Below, in pieces: positions 11,721 through 21,700 of a stretch of 64,000 nucleotides of DNA. Location of the stretch: NCBI GenBank assembly GCA_948474755.1, contig CAOLHI010000148.1, forward strand, positions 790,478 to 854,477. The letters run 5' to 3'. The notes under the pieces were generated by a model. That model saw nothing but the letters and a program-made list of their open reading frames with translations. It did not search any database and was not told the origin of the DNA. Numbering within the stretch: position 1 is the stretch's first letter; each line of letters opens with the position of its first letter. The position numbers and the translations under genes were made by a program. This stretch comes from Ctenosaura bakeri. Taxonomy: Eukaryota > Chordata > Lepidosauria > Squamata > Iguanidae.

Positions 11721-11987
11721 TAACCCCAGAGGCCTAAGCACATAAAGAATACATTGTCTGTCCCATTTTGTCCCATGATTAATAATACAGGCTGGAACAG
11801 TTGCAAAGGAGGGGAAGACTGCCCTAGTCCACCCAAAGGTTTCTCAGTGTCTCATGTTCCAGCCTGCAAGAAGGCAAAGAGCCAAACAACCGCTGTGACT
11901 AGACAGTTGCTTACAGAGAGGCTGTTCTCAATTATGCTGCTATCCACTAGGAACACCTTTTAGCAGGAAGTGCCATCGTATTTCCAA

Positions 11988-12381
11988 GTTCTATGTACGG
12001 TTGTGAAAGAAGGACACTGAAGAAAGCAAAAAGAAAGAAAATCAGCTCATTTGAAATTTGGTGCTGGGGATACCATGGGCTGCTAAAAAACAAATACATG
12101 AATCCTGGAACAAATCAAGCCTGAACTTGTCCTACAAGACAAGATGATTAAACTAAGACGGCAGCACTTTGGATATATCAGGAGATGACATGACTCTGCT
12201 AAGTATGGTAGAAGGCAATAGGAAAAGAAAAAGGCTGCATTACAGGTGGATAGATTCAGGAAAGGAAGCTATGGCCCTGAATCTGCAAGATGATAGGATG
12301 ACTTGAAGGTATCTCATTTATAGAGTCCTCATAACTTGAAGTTGACTTGACAGCAGTTAACAGCAACAACATCAACAACAA
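11988..12381 (+). mobile_element. Bov-B (RTE) LINE 3'-end relic
   Basis: The sequence carries the degraded C-terminal coding part of a Bov-B reverse transcriptase ORF. Recognisable pieces are the codons around CTATGTACGGTTGTGAAAG, then TCATTTGAAATTTGGTGCTGG, and AACAAATCAAGCCTGAACTT. It then runs into the typical 3' end (GAAGTTGACTTGACAGCAG) and a CAACAACATCAACAACA tail. Several frameshifts and stops make it non-functional. Bov-B is the LINE whose 3' end many squamate SINEs copy, which fits the SINEs in this window. Confidence 0.8.
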
Positions 12382-14739
12382 TGGAGGAATAAGTTCACTG
12401 AAATGACATTCTGTATTATATCTGGGATTATTCCCCTTTTCCCTCTAAAAATTAATCTTCCCAAAGCTCTAGGAACAGAAGTATAATACTTATATTGAAT
12501 CAGGCCACTGGTCCATCTAACACAAGTGTTATGAACTCGATGGTTTAAGGCAGTATTCTATCCTAACCCTCATTGAGATCCTTGATATTTCCTGCTTCAC
12601 TTCTTAACACACTAGGTTGAGTGAACTCAGGCTGGTGCAGTGAAAATAAAAGATTTGGGATGTATGCTGCGCTTCCTAATATGGATTCTTTTGATCTGTC
12701 ACTGGAGACATCACTGTTTTCATAGGAGACATGCTTCTCTCTTGGTAGGAACCATGCTTAGGAGCTGAGACAACCGGTTAAAAATTCCTTGGATTCCAAT
12801 TTCCAGCTAACCATTTTATCACTCATGTGACAGCATTATATACCTCCCTAATGACTTTTTGTGTATTCAAACACCTCTTCCCAATCCTCTTTAAGATCAG
12901 TGAAACACACAAAACAATTAAAAGGCACCACACAATGACAACATCTGCTCCATAAGTCAGGAACTTTTTGACAACTTCTAACAATAACTGCAGAGCTATA
13001 GTTCAGGATTTTTTTTCACTTGTCCCCCCCCACCAGCTTAAATATATAACTAGACAAAAAATTCCTTTCACACATAAATCATTTAAAACAAGCATCATAA
13101 CACTCTCCTCCAAATCCCTGTTGGCTTAATATTGTTGAAATATACACATATCCAGGTGTTACTGTGGCTGCATAATTTTTATTTCCATTGACTTTGCTAA
13201 ATTCATTTATTAAACCTTCATGTCAAATGTCATTTTAAGAAGTCAAACCATTCTTGCTTTCTAAATGCTAAATGGAGAGATGTGCTCACTTCTTAGACTG
13301 CTGAGAATAAACTCACTTTTTCCCATCGGATAAAAGCTATTTAGAAACTGGGAGTGAATGCTGTAGCTGCCTTGGCAGCTTTGTCAGACATAACATGCTA
13401 TTATAGAAAAGCATTTCCTTCAGCTCCAGTCGGAAGCTGCTAAAGGCAAAGAATTCTAAATACAGACAGTCAAGTCTACATGATTCTGTAGCCTTTTTTT
13501 ATTAGAAACATCCATATTTCTAAAATGCAACCATTATGAGCTTAAAACATTTCATCTTTTAAAAACACAGGGTTTTTAATAACTAAAAGGAAGAGTTCTT
13601 CTACCTATTTCAGAACTTGTAGCAAAAAGAACATGGGCCTTTCCTTGCTCCACATGTATGGTGTTGCCAAATTAACGGAGTGATGTCCTTGGAATTGTGA
13701 TTAATGGAGATTAAAGAAATGTTGGCACCCTTACTGCTGCCTACGGCAGCCTTGAAAATCCCCCCCCAACTCCAAAAAAATGGCCACCTCTATGAGCTGG
13801 AAAATGAAATGGAGTATTTCCACAAAGCCAGATGTGAGCCATATGGTGACTTACTGTTACAGGCATGAGCAATAAGTCTTGGCTGAATCATGTTGGATAA
13901 AGTGCCCCAGTGGAAAGGATATCATTATTGTAGTCACTGCTATGTGATCAGAGATTTTTGGAGTTTAAAGATACAAATTGGCATTTAGGAACCTTCCTAC
14001 TTTAGTTTTTCCCTCTGTTTTAGGAAAATAATCCTGGTATGTCACTGTTTCTTTGTACATGTGATTATGCTTTGATAATGACCATGCCAGAAAGCTGAGG
14101 CCTTATATTAATCTCATATAAGTATGAAAAGTCCAAGCAATAACGTATGCTTGCAGGTCCCTAATATTATGATTGGATTAGTAGTTCACAAACTATGATC
14201 TTCAGGTCTAGATTCAGATCTGACTCCTCTCAACTCTGTCATAGAGCGTTGTGGTAGCAGAAATACCCTTCACTCAGTCTAGATGCATTTCTACATCCAG
14301 TTAAAATTACTGGATAGCAGGCAGGAAGAAAGATCCTTCTCTGCTTGGAACAGCTGTGACATGCCAATCAGAACAGATAATTATGACCATTAAAAAATCT
14401 ATGCTGTATAAGACAAAATGCCTATCTAGTTCAGCACTCACTTTGCACAAATGGCCAACTAGTAGCCTGGGCAAGTTAGACAGACAAATAATTTAATCCG
14501 GTGTATGATACCTCTTTTTGATTCCAGGGGACCTGTGAACAGGTTACCACGGGAGGCATTTTCCCTATCACTGTTTCCTTGCAATGTGCACTCATGCAAA
14601 TAAATGAAACCAAGTTGCAAAACCCTAGCTTAATTTAATTGTAAATTACTTAGGAGTCATGTATGCAACATCAGAAGGCTAAAGAGCTAATTCTGGCCTC
14701 CAAGAACCTCTGCAGAGTGCAGTAGGCACCAAAATATTG

Positions 14740-14773
<34 letters not shown>

Positions 14774-14872
14774 GAGTGTTTATATTCTTCCTTTCAGACA
14801 AAAGGCTGCCAGAGTGGCTTACAAACTATTAAATTAACAGTTCTCTGCCCTTCACACTTACAGTCTAAGTAA
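12382..14872. other. Intergenic; microsatellite and repeat 3' end near the right
   Basis: Mostly AT-rich DNA with no coding exon that I can support. An (ATTG)n tract occupies about 14741-14773. It is followed by GTTTATATTCTTCCTTTCAG and GGCTTACAAACTATTAAA, typical of the 3' end of a common amniote interspersed repeat that I cannot name. The block at about 13200-13460 is free of repeats and complex enough to be a conserved non-coding element; that is a guess. Confidence 0.5.
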
Positions 14873-15064
14873 GGGCCTTTCCACACTACAGTGTTATAGT
14901 GCTATTATTCCACTTTCAACATCCTATGGAATCCTGGAGTTTGCAGTTTAGGGAGGGGCCTTTAGAACTCTCAGCCAGAGAGCTCTTGGGCCTCAGTAAA
15001 CTATGAACCCCAGAATTCCACAGGAGGTTGAAAGTTGAATAATCACTGTAGTGCAGGAAGGCCC
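14873..15064. mobile_element. Palindromic MITE, 192 bp, TAA target duplication
   Basis: Same family as 3465-3666. Ends GGGCCTTTCCACACTACAG and GTAGTGCAGGAAGGCCC, flanked by TAA at 14870-14872 and 15065-15067. The arms share the CTATTATTCCACTTTCAACA block with its complement. Confidence 0.85.
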
Positions 15065-15067
15065 TAA

Positions 15068-16810
15068 GACATGACACATAAGGAAGAGGGCATGACGATG
15101 GGTGAATGGGAGATAAGTTTATCAGATATTGGATGCTCTTTTCTCCTTTGATAAGGAGACCAGAAGAAGTCAAGAGAAAAAGAATCTATACTAATTAGTT
15201 ACCCTTTATCTAGTGTGTGAGAGTCACCTCACCCAGTTACAAATAACAAGCTCCAGATTACAAAGAATGAATGTAAACTAATCCATAATATGTAAGAAAA
15301 TGGGGTAGAAAAAATGGGTCAGGAATGGAAATAGAGAGATATAGGAGTATAAGGTATTCTCCTTCTGTTGTTGAAAAAGGACCTTCTTGGAAAGTACCAA
15401 CGTCGCATTTTCCAAGAATGGAGGCATGTCTCCCTATATGGGGATGCATCAGAGTGGAAACTATTGAGTAACTATGAGATTATTTTTCCACATAACCCTC
15501 CTGCACAGGAGGCCTCTGCAGAAGTGTTTTTATCTATCTATCTTGTAATGACATATGAGGGTGGAAGCTCAGTGTCAGGTAGCAGCCCTACAAAAAATTT
15601 CTGCAGCATTGCTGAAAGTAGCTGAGATAGCTGCACTCCAGGTGGAGCAAGCAATGACCTTTGAAGGAATGGGAGCAAAAAGCAATATATGCTCTAATCC
15701 ATCTGGGCAGAGCTGTGGATGAGACCTTTCTCCCATTGTTTTGGAATGGAAGAAAATGACAAAACACTCCAAAGTCTTAAACTCAGAAGAAACATAGATC
15801 TTGAGTGCCCTTCTTTTGTCCAAATTGTGCACTGTCTTTCCTTTTTAGCCTCAGAAGGAGGGCAGAAGGAAGGCTGGATGACCTTCTAAAATCTTTGGGG
15901 GGGAAAAAACTGTTAAAATGTTGAGGTGAAGGATGGATCAAGTGAGTCTGCAGGGAAGAGTTCTTCCCCGATGGAGTAAGTCTCAGCTTGCATATTGTTG
16001 TGACATTTTAGCTGTGTAAGCCTGAGCAGCTCAAACAGTGGAGCAATGAATACATTTAAGTACTATATACCCCAAAGTTGGAAAATGTAGGGCTGATGTT
16101 CATTGACCCTAAAAGGAATTTATTTATTAGAGGATACTGAAGATATTAAAATGGAGTACCTGGATGTATAGATTCCAGGATAGTTCCCAAAGCTGTCAGC
16201 AGGAGTTTTAAGACTAGAACCTAAATCTGACTACAAGTACAAAATCAGATTGATTGAAGCCTTTTTAGATCTCCCCTTTCTGCCTGCAACACCTGTAAAA
16301 TGCTCTCTAGGCTAATTTATACAGTCTATGGGTGGATAGCTTACATGCCACAAGCATGGTACTTAGCACTTCTAACCCAGACCTTCTAGCTTTTCCTACT
16401 CAGTCTCCAGGTGTGCAGCTGTAATCAGCTTGGGTATGGATGAAAGATGTTTCCTTGAGACAATAGGTCTTCTTGAACTGTGAGTGGCCACAGATTACAA
16501 AATGATAGATCAGGTCCTAAAACCATGGTGTTCTGGGCCTATGTGAGATGAGATACCTTAGAATAGGAGAACTTCCTTGGCTCAGTCCATCCTACTATTG
16601 AAAAGAAAACCCAAAATATACCTTAAAACATAGAGTACTACACATTTTCTTCGTACAGTTAGGTCAATGTTTCCTCCTTTTTTCCCCTCTACATCTCTAA
16701 ATCTTTTGTTTGACAAAACAAAGGATTTAGAGACAGGAAGTTAGATATGAATACCAATTTTCTATCCTTAATTCCCAAATGGCACAATTATGAAGTGTAC
16801 CTTTATTGCT
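15068..16810. other. Intergenic, no supported gene
   Basis: Open frames at about 15260-15830 occur on both strands and are not bounded by convincing splice sites. I see no transposon termini. Confidence 0.5.
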
Positions 16811-17020
16811 GTTGTTAGGTGCATCTAGTTCCAATTTATGGTGACCCCATGGCAGGGTTTTCTGGGCAAGATGAACTCAGAGGACATTTGCTACTGCCTT
16901 CCTTTAAACTAAAAAGTGTGTGACTTGTCCAAGGTCAACCAGTGGGTTTCCACATCTGACAGTGGATTCAAATCCTGGTATCCAGAGTATAATACTCTAA
17001 CCATTAGATCACAATGGCTG
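16811..17020 (-). repeat. tRNA-derived SINE with Bov-B-like 3' end
   Basis: Plus strand starts GTTGTTAGGTGCATCTAGTTC, continues through GTGTGACTTGTCCAAGGTCA and ends in CTCTAACCATTAGATCACAA, the complement of a tRNA-like head with a box B remnant (GATTCAAATCC). A second copy in the same orientation starts 34 bases downstream. Confidence 0.85.
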
Positions 17021-17053
17021 TCACAGTTTATATTTACCTTACAGTTTAGTGTG

Positions 17054-17250
17054 GTTGTTGTGTGTCATCAAGCCATTCCAATTTATTGTGACCCTAAAGC
17101 AACCCTATTGCAGGGCAAGAATTGTTCAGAGGGGGTTAACCTTTGCCTTTCTCTGATGCTAAGATAGTGTGTTTCCATGACTGAGCAAAGATTCAAACCC
17201 TGGTCTCCAGAGTCATAGCCCAATGCTCAAACCACTACACCATGCTAGCT
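17054..17250 (-). repeat. tRNA-derived SINE with Bov-B-like 3' end
   Basis: Plus strand GTTGTTGTGTGTCATCAAGCC through to CTCAAACCACTACACCATGC, the complement of the tRNA-like head. Part of the central body is deleted. Confidence 0.85.
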
Positions 17251-17277
17251 CTCACCTTACAGATATTGTAGGGAATA

Positions 17278-17701
17278 CAGTTGGCCCTTGACATTTGCTA
17301 AGTTTAGGGATGTAGGATCCTTGCAAAAGTGGAAAATCACAAATATGAAAATGTATGTCTGTGGGAATTGGTTCAAATTAGGTCAGGAAAAGTAGAGGGA
17401 AAGGGAGTGGGGTGGCATGATGGCCCTATACTTCCTCTCTCTTGCCCATCTCCTTCCTTGGGTGTGGAGTAGCATCAGCAGAGGGTTTGTGGTACTGAAA
17501 AATTCAGCTGCAAACCATCCTTAGCTGAGTAGGCAGTGGCTGGTGGAGGAGGAGCTTTTAAAGGGCTGCATGATCTGATTGAAGCCACTGAGAGGGAAGG
17601 TTACTTCAAAAAGAGGCTCTTGAGGTGGGGGAAGAGATTGAAGAAACATGCAAATAATCAGATCTGTGAAAGTAAAACCTGCAAATGTGGAGGGCTGACT
17701 G
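17278..17701. mobile_element. Tigger2-like DNA transposon remnant, TA target duplication
   Basis: Left end CAGTTGGCCCTTGACATTTGC and right end GCAAATGTGGAGGGCTGACTG form imperfect terminal inverted repeats, flanked by TA at 17276-17277 and 17702-17703. Length is 424 bp with no transposase frame. The CAGTTG terminus and TA site are those of the Tigger/pogo group. Confidence 0.8.
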
Positions 17702-19678
17702 TATTCTATTCCACCCAATTTACATAGATAGAATTGCTGGGTGAAATGAAGGACAAAACTCCTGTCCCCTTAATGCTTGTGCAGACGAGGGAATTTCCCT
17801 AAATCTTTATAGAAGGTGTTAAGTCTATAAAAAATAAACCTGCTGAATTTCCCTCTCCTACACAACCATAAGTTCAATTGGCAACTCTATTTCAGTTGGA
17901 AACCCTAAAATATTGTAAACATCTACCACCAGTCAACACCATAAACTTTTATGAAATAGTAGTGTGAAAGCAAACAGACTAGTGGAAGTTCTTTAAAAAA
18001 AAGAATATTTCATTTTTGTATCTTCCACAGGAAGTCCTGCTTCTCTAGCTTATTGTGCACTTATGTAAATATTCATACCACTAAAAATATAATATTGCTG
18101 AATCTGCAGCTCCAGCTTGGATTGTATGCATATTGTTATGGTTGTTGAAGACGCATAACGTATTCCCCTGGAAAAGTCTGTTTTCATAGTAATCTAGTTA
18201 CTAAGCAATCTCGCAGGTGCCACTGTGGTGGGAATACACATCCCAGACAATTTGTAATGACTGCTGACACCAGGCCAGATTTCCCTCTCATTCCATATAA
18301 AAGCTAGCAAATCCTAAATCATCAGTGAAGCCACGGTGCTTACTTGCCCTCATCATTCAAGCATGTCTTTACATCTGGGACTAAATCTATCATGACACAG
18401 TTTAAGCAAGAAATTTATTACATGGTGTCTGAAAGCCCTTCTGAGTGGGTCTGAAAAATTAAAAGCAGGATTAGGCTTTCCACAGTGAGTATGTGCATCC
18501 TAAGAAAATATTGCTAAATAAATAACCCTGCTTTTTTAATAAGTCACCATGAAAGATATTTATATCCTTACTACACTTTGTGTTTCGAGCACACATTCTC
18601 CATATCACCCATTTGCACCCTTTGAGTACTAATGCCACAAAACCAAAATGCATTTGAGTAATGAAAAGCTGACAGGGTACAATCTCAATTTGTCAAAATC
18701 CATCTCATTTGCTCCTGCTGTCTTCAATAAGCTCTAGATAGTATCCCTTACTTCTGAGGTTTTCTTCCCCCCAGAATGAACCTGTCAGGCTATGTTCTGT
18801 GACTTGATATTAGTTTGATAAAACTGACCTTATTAGCAGTCTGGCTAGGAGATGTTATTCATACTCAGCTAAATAACAAGCTTCACTCTCTGATGCTTGA
18901 GAAATGCTTCAAACTCACTTAGTTTTATCTTCAGAGAATAAGTCAACATGGATGGTTGCTACAAATGATACTGTACCACATGCAGTAAATATATTTAAGC
19001 ATGAACAAAGGCAGTATGTCACAGAGATTTGCATATCTGCATCATCTGCACACATCCACACTGCTTTAAGAAACAAAAAGGATAATGGAACACCTCCATC
19101 CAACGTTATCATACCAGTCAGACATCTTTCACAGCAACACACAGTAAAGAGAATTCTATTAAGTAGGTTTCTGACACTCAGATTATGCTGAGCATCCTGT
19201 TAGTGACATACACAGGTGTAACAGTGTGTACTGTTTGATCTTGTGGGAAGGTGTATCCAAGCACCTTCTTCAGCCAGGTAATTGCTCCAGGGCACAAACA
19301 CCAAAGGCTGTTGTATGCAGCCTTTGTCTCCCCAGACACTAACTGAATTTGGTTTAGTTCTGCCGTTTGAGTACAGAGGGAAGGAGAAGCAGTCTTCCAA
19401 TGTTTTGATTGAGGCACTTAGGCACACCTCTGCTTCCCATCAATGGCTGGGAAGATGAAGCTGCACCAATAGTTTTTGTGGCATATGCAGGAAAGTTACT
19501 GGGCAGAAGCAGCAGCTCCAGTAAATATACCTCAGTAAATATGATAGAGCCTTGTATAGGATCTCAGCCCTGGATTGCCTGCCAAATTGACCAACTACAA
19601 TTCTTCTTTCTCTGGAAATCTTCTAGAACGCCTCCAGTTGGAGCTTTCTAGACTTAAGAAGGAAACTTCCAAAGGAAA
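17702..19678. other. Intergenic, no supported gene
   Basis: AT-rich, complex sequence. Open frames at about 18900-19650 exist on both strands but lack recognisable products or exon boundaries. Confidence 0.5.
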
Positions 19679-20066
19679 CCATGCTCTATGAAGAGCAGCT
19701 TAGGGAGCTCGGTATGTGTAGCCTGGAGAAAAGAAGGTTAAGAAGTGACATGATAATTATATTTAAACATTTGAAGTGATGGAAGATGGAACAAGCTGGC
19801 TTTCTGCTGCTCCAGAGATTAGGACACAGAGCAATGGCTTCAAATTTCAAGAAAAGATGTTGCATCTAAACATTGGGAAGAACTTCCTAACAGTGAGACC
19901 AGTTCAACAGTTGAATTGCTGCTTCACAGTGTGGTGGAATCTCCTTTGGAGGTTTCTAAAAAGAGGCTGGATGGCCATTGTCAGGAGTGCTTTGATTGTG
20001 TATTCCTGCATGGCAGGGGTTGGACTGGATGGCCCTTGTGATTTCTTCCAACTCTATGATTCTATC
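19679..20066 (+). mobile_element. Older CR1 LINE 3' end
   Basis: A diverged copy of the last part of CR1 ORF2 and the 3' UTR. It matches the younger CR1 from about 24109 onward: AGAGCAGCTTAGGGAGCTC, then CAATGGCTTCAAATTTCAAG, then GGTTGGACTGGATGGCCCTT. It ends in CTCTATGATTCTATC, the ATTCTATGA-type terminal repeat of CR1. Stops and frameshifts break the reading frame. Confidence 0.9.
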
Positions 20067-20183
20067 AGAGCCATGTTATGACCATGTTTGGAGCTACCAA
20101 CGGGCCTCTAGCTCATTTCCCAGAGGAAAGAGCAGAGGAGAGCTGGGCCTGTGAAGACATCCTAGACCAGGTGTGTTTTACAG

Positions 20184-20286
20184 GCTTGTTTTTGCTGTGC
20201 TTGTTTTTGCTGTGCTTGTGGGGCCTTGCTTGTTTTTGCTGTGCTTGTTTTTGCTGTGCTTGTGGGGCCTTGCTTGTTTTTGCTGT
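20184..20286 (+). repeat. Tandem repeats in the CR1 5' UTR
   Basis: A 15-bp unit, CTTGTTTTTGCTGTG, occurs in pairs separated by CTTGTGGGGCCTTG, giving two copies of a roughly 44-bp higher-order unit. It lies about 200 bases before ORF1. Tandem 5' UTR units of this sort can hold LINE promoter activity, but nothing here proves it. Confidence 0.85.
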
Positions 20287-20486
20287 TACTTGCTTGCTAT
20301 TGTTTGCTGGCTATTGTCCTGGCCGTGGGCTCTGCCTGATCACTCGGTCTGACTAACAAGGGGGAGGAGGCAGCTAGCGGGGAGGAGCTTTATTAGGAGC
20401 TGCCAACGGCGCACGCCTTCAGCGCACGCACTTGAACTCCTTTACTTTCTCAAGCTTCTCCTGTACTACTCTCTGTAGTTTCAAGG

Positions 20487-21518
20487 ATGGAAGGAGAGGG
20501 AGCTGCTGTAGTCACCTGTAACACTTGTGGCATGTTCCTTTTCTTGCCACAAGAGGTTCTCGGATACACCTGCACCAAGTGCAAGCTGGTCACCTTCTTG
20601 GAGGAGAAGGTTCACCAGCTGGAGGCACGAGTTTCTGATCTCCACCTTATCAGGGAAGGGGAGGAGTTTTTGGATAGGGAAGAGAAGACCTACCGGAACT
20701 CCAAATACACGGAGGAGCTGCCAGATCAGGAAGCCAGTACACTGCGCCAGGAAACGGAGGCTTGGGCGAATGTCACACGGAGGAGTAAAAGGTCCAAAAA
20801 GGCAACAGAGACTCTTAACCTACAAAATCGCTTTGATGTACTTGGACTTATAGACAATGAGGAGCACTACGCAGAGGGAACAGAATGTCAACAAGAAAGA
20901 ATCCAACATTGGCAACAGGAACTAGATCAACGCTCCCAGCCTCAACAGAATGCTCAGGCAGTCCTAGTAAAACACGCTTATCGAGGAGCCCAGGGGAAGC
21001 CTCAGAAGAGGCGAGTTCTGGTTGTTGGGGACTCTTTGCTAAGAGGAACTGAAGCAGCAATCTGCAAAACGGACAAGCTCAATCGAGAGGTCTGTTGTCT
21101 TCCTGGGGCCAGGATCAACCACATAACGGAGAGGCTAACCAGGCTAGTCAAACCCACTGACTATAAGCCCCTCATTTTGGTTCATGTTGGAACCAATGAC
21201 ACTGCGAGGAGCAGCTTAAACCACATTGCAAAGGACTACGAGCGTATGGGGACGAAGCTTAAGGACCTTGGTGTGCAGGTGGTCATTTCGTCTCTCCTCC
21301 CTGTTCAAGGATACGGTGCATGTAGGGAAAGGGCAATAGTAGAGGTCAACAACTGGCTCCGCACATGGTGCCGCCAACAACGGTTTGGATTTTTGGAACA
21401 TGGCCTGAATTTCCATGAACATGGGCTTCTGGCGAGGGATGGGCTGCACCTCACAAAACTTGGCAGGAATGTTTTTGCAAACAGTCTTGCAAGGAAGATT
21501 AAGAGGTCTTTAAACTAA
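20487..21518 (+). CDS. CR1 ORF1 protein: zinc-ribbon, coiled coil and SGNH esterase
   Basis: Intact 343-residue frame. The N-terminus has paired cysteines (CNTC at 11-14, CTKC at 29-32) like a zinc ribbon. A short coiled-coil segment follows (about 37-55, EEKVHQLEARVSDL), then a charged linker. Residues about 175-340 are an SGNH-hydrolase domain: block I GDSLLRG (181-187) with the catalytic Ser, the HVGTND block (233-238), and DGLH (318-321) with the catalytic Asp and His. In CR1 elements ORF1p binds RNA and helps retrotransposition; the esterase may act on lipids or membranes. All predicted catalytic residues are present. The ATG sits right after the 5' UTR. Confidence 0.9.
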   Translation: MEGEGAAVVTCNTCGMFLFLPQEVLGYTCTKCKLVTFLEEKVHQLEARVSDLHLIREGEEFLDREEKTYRNSKYTEELPDQEASTLRQETEAWANVTRRSKRSKKATETLNLQNRFDVLGLIDNEEHYAEGTECQQERIQHWQQELDQRSQPQQNAQAVLVKHAYRGAQGKPQKRRVLVVGDSLLRGTEAAICKTDKLNREVCCLPGARINHITERLTRLVKPTDYKPLILVHVGTNDTARSSLNHIAKDYERMGTKLKDLGVQVVISSLLPVQGYGACRERAIVEVNNWLRTWCRQQRFGFLEHGLNFHEHGLLARDGLHLTKLGRNVFANSLARKIKRSLN

Positions 21519-21700
21519 GTTCCACTGGGGAGGGAGACAATATTATTCAGGGCAAGGACTCAGAGAACACAGGGGAAAAAGGCCCAAATGATACTGGACA
21601 AGTAGTACAAGCGGCCAATGGCGGGAGGAGTAGAATCAATAGTACAGGACTTGCAGGAAGGGCCCAGGGACTTAAGTGTCTCTACACTAATGCAAGGAGT

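Noticed and set aside
17200..17250. tRNA gene suggested by A and B box motifs
   Set aside because: It is the head of a tRNA-derived SINE without a complete cloverleaf.
18904..19651. Coding exons on either strand
   Set aside because: Short overlapping frames with no recognisable product and no convincing acceptor and donor pairs.
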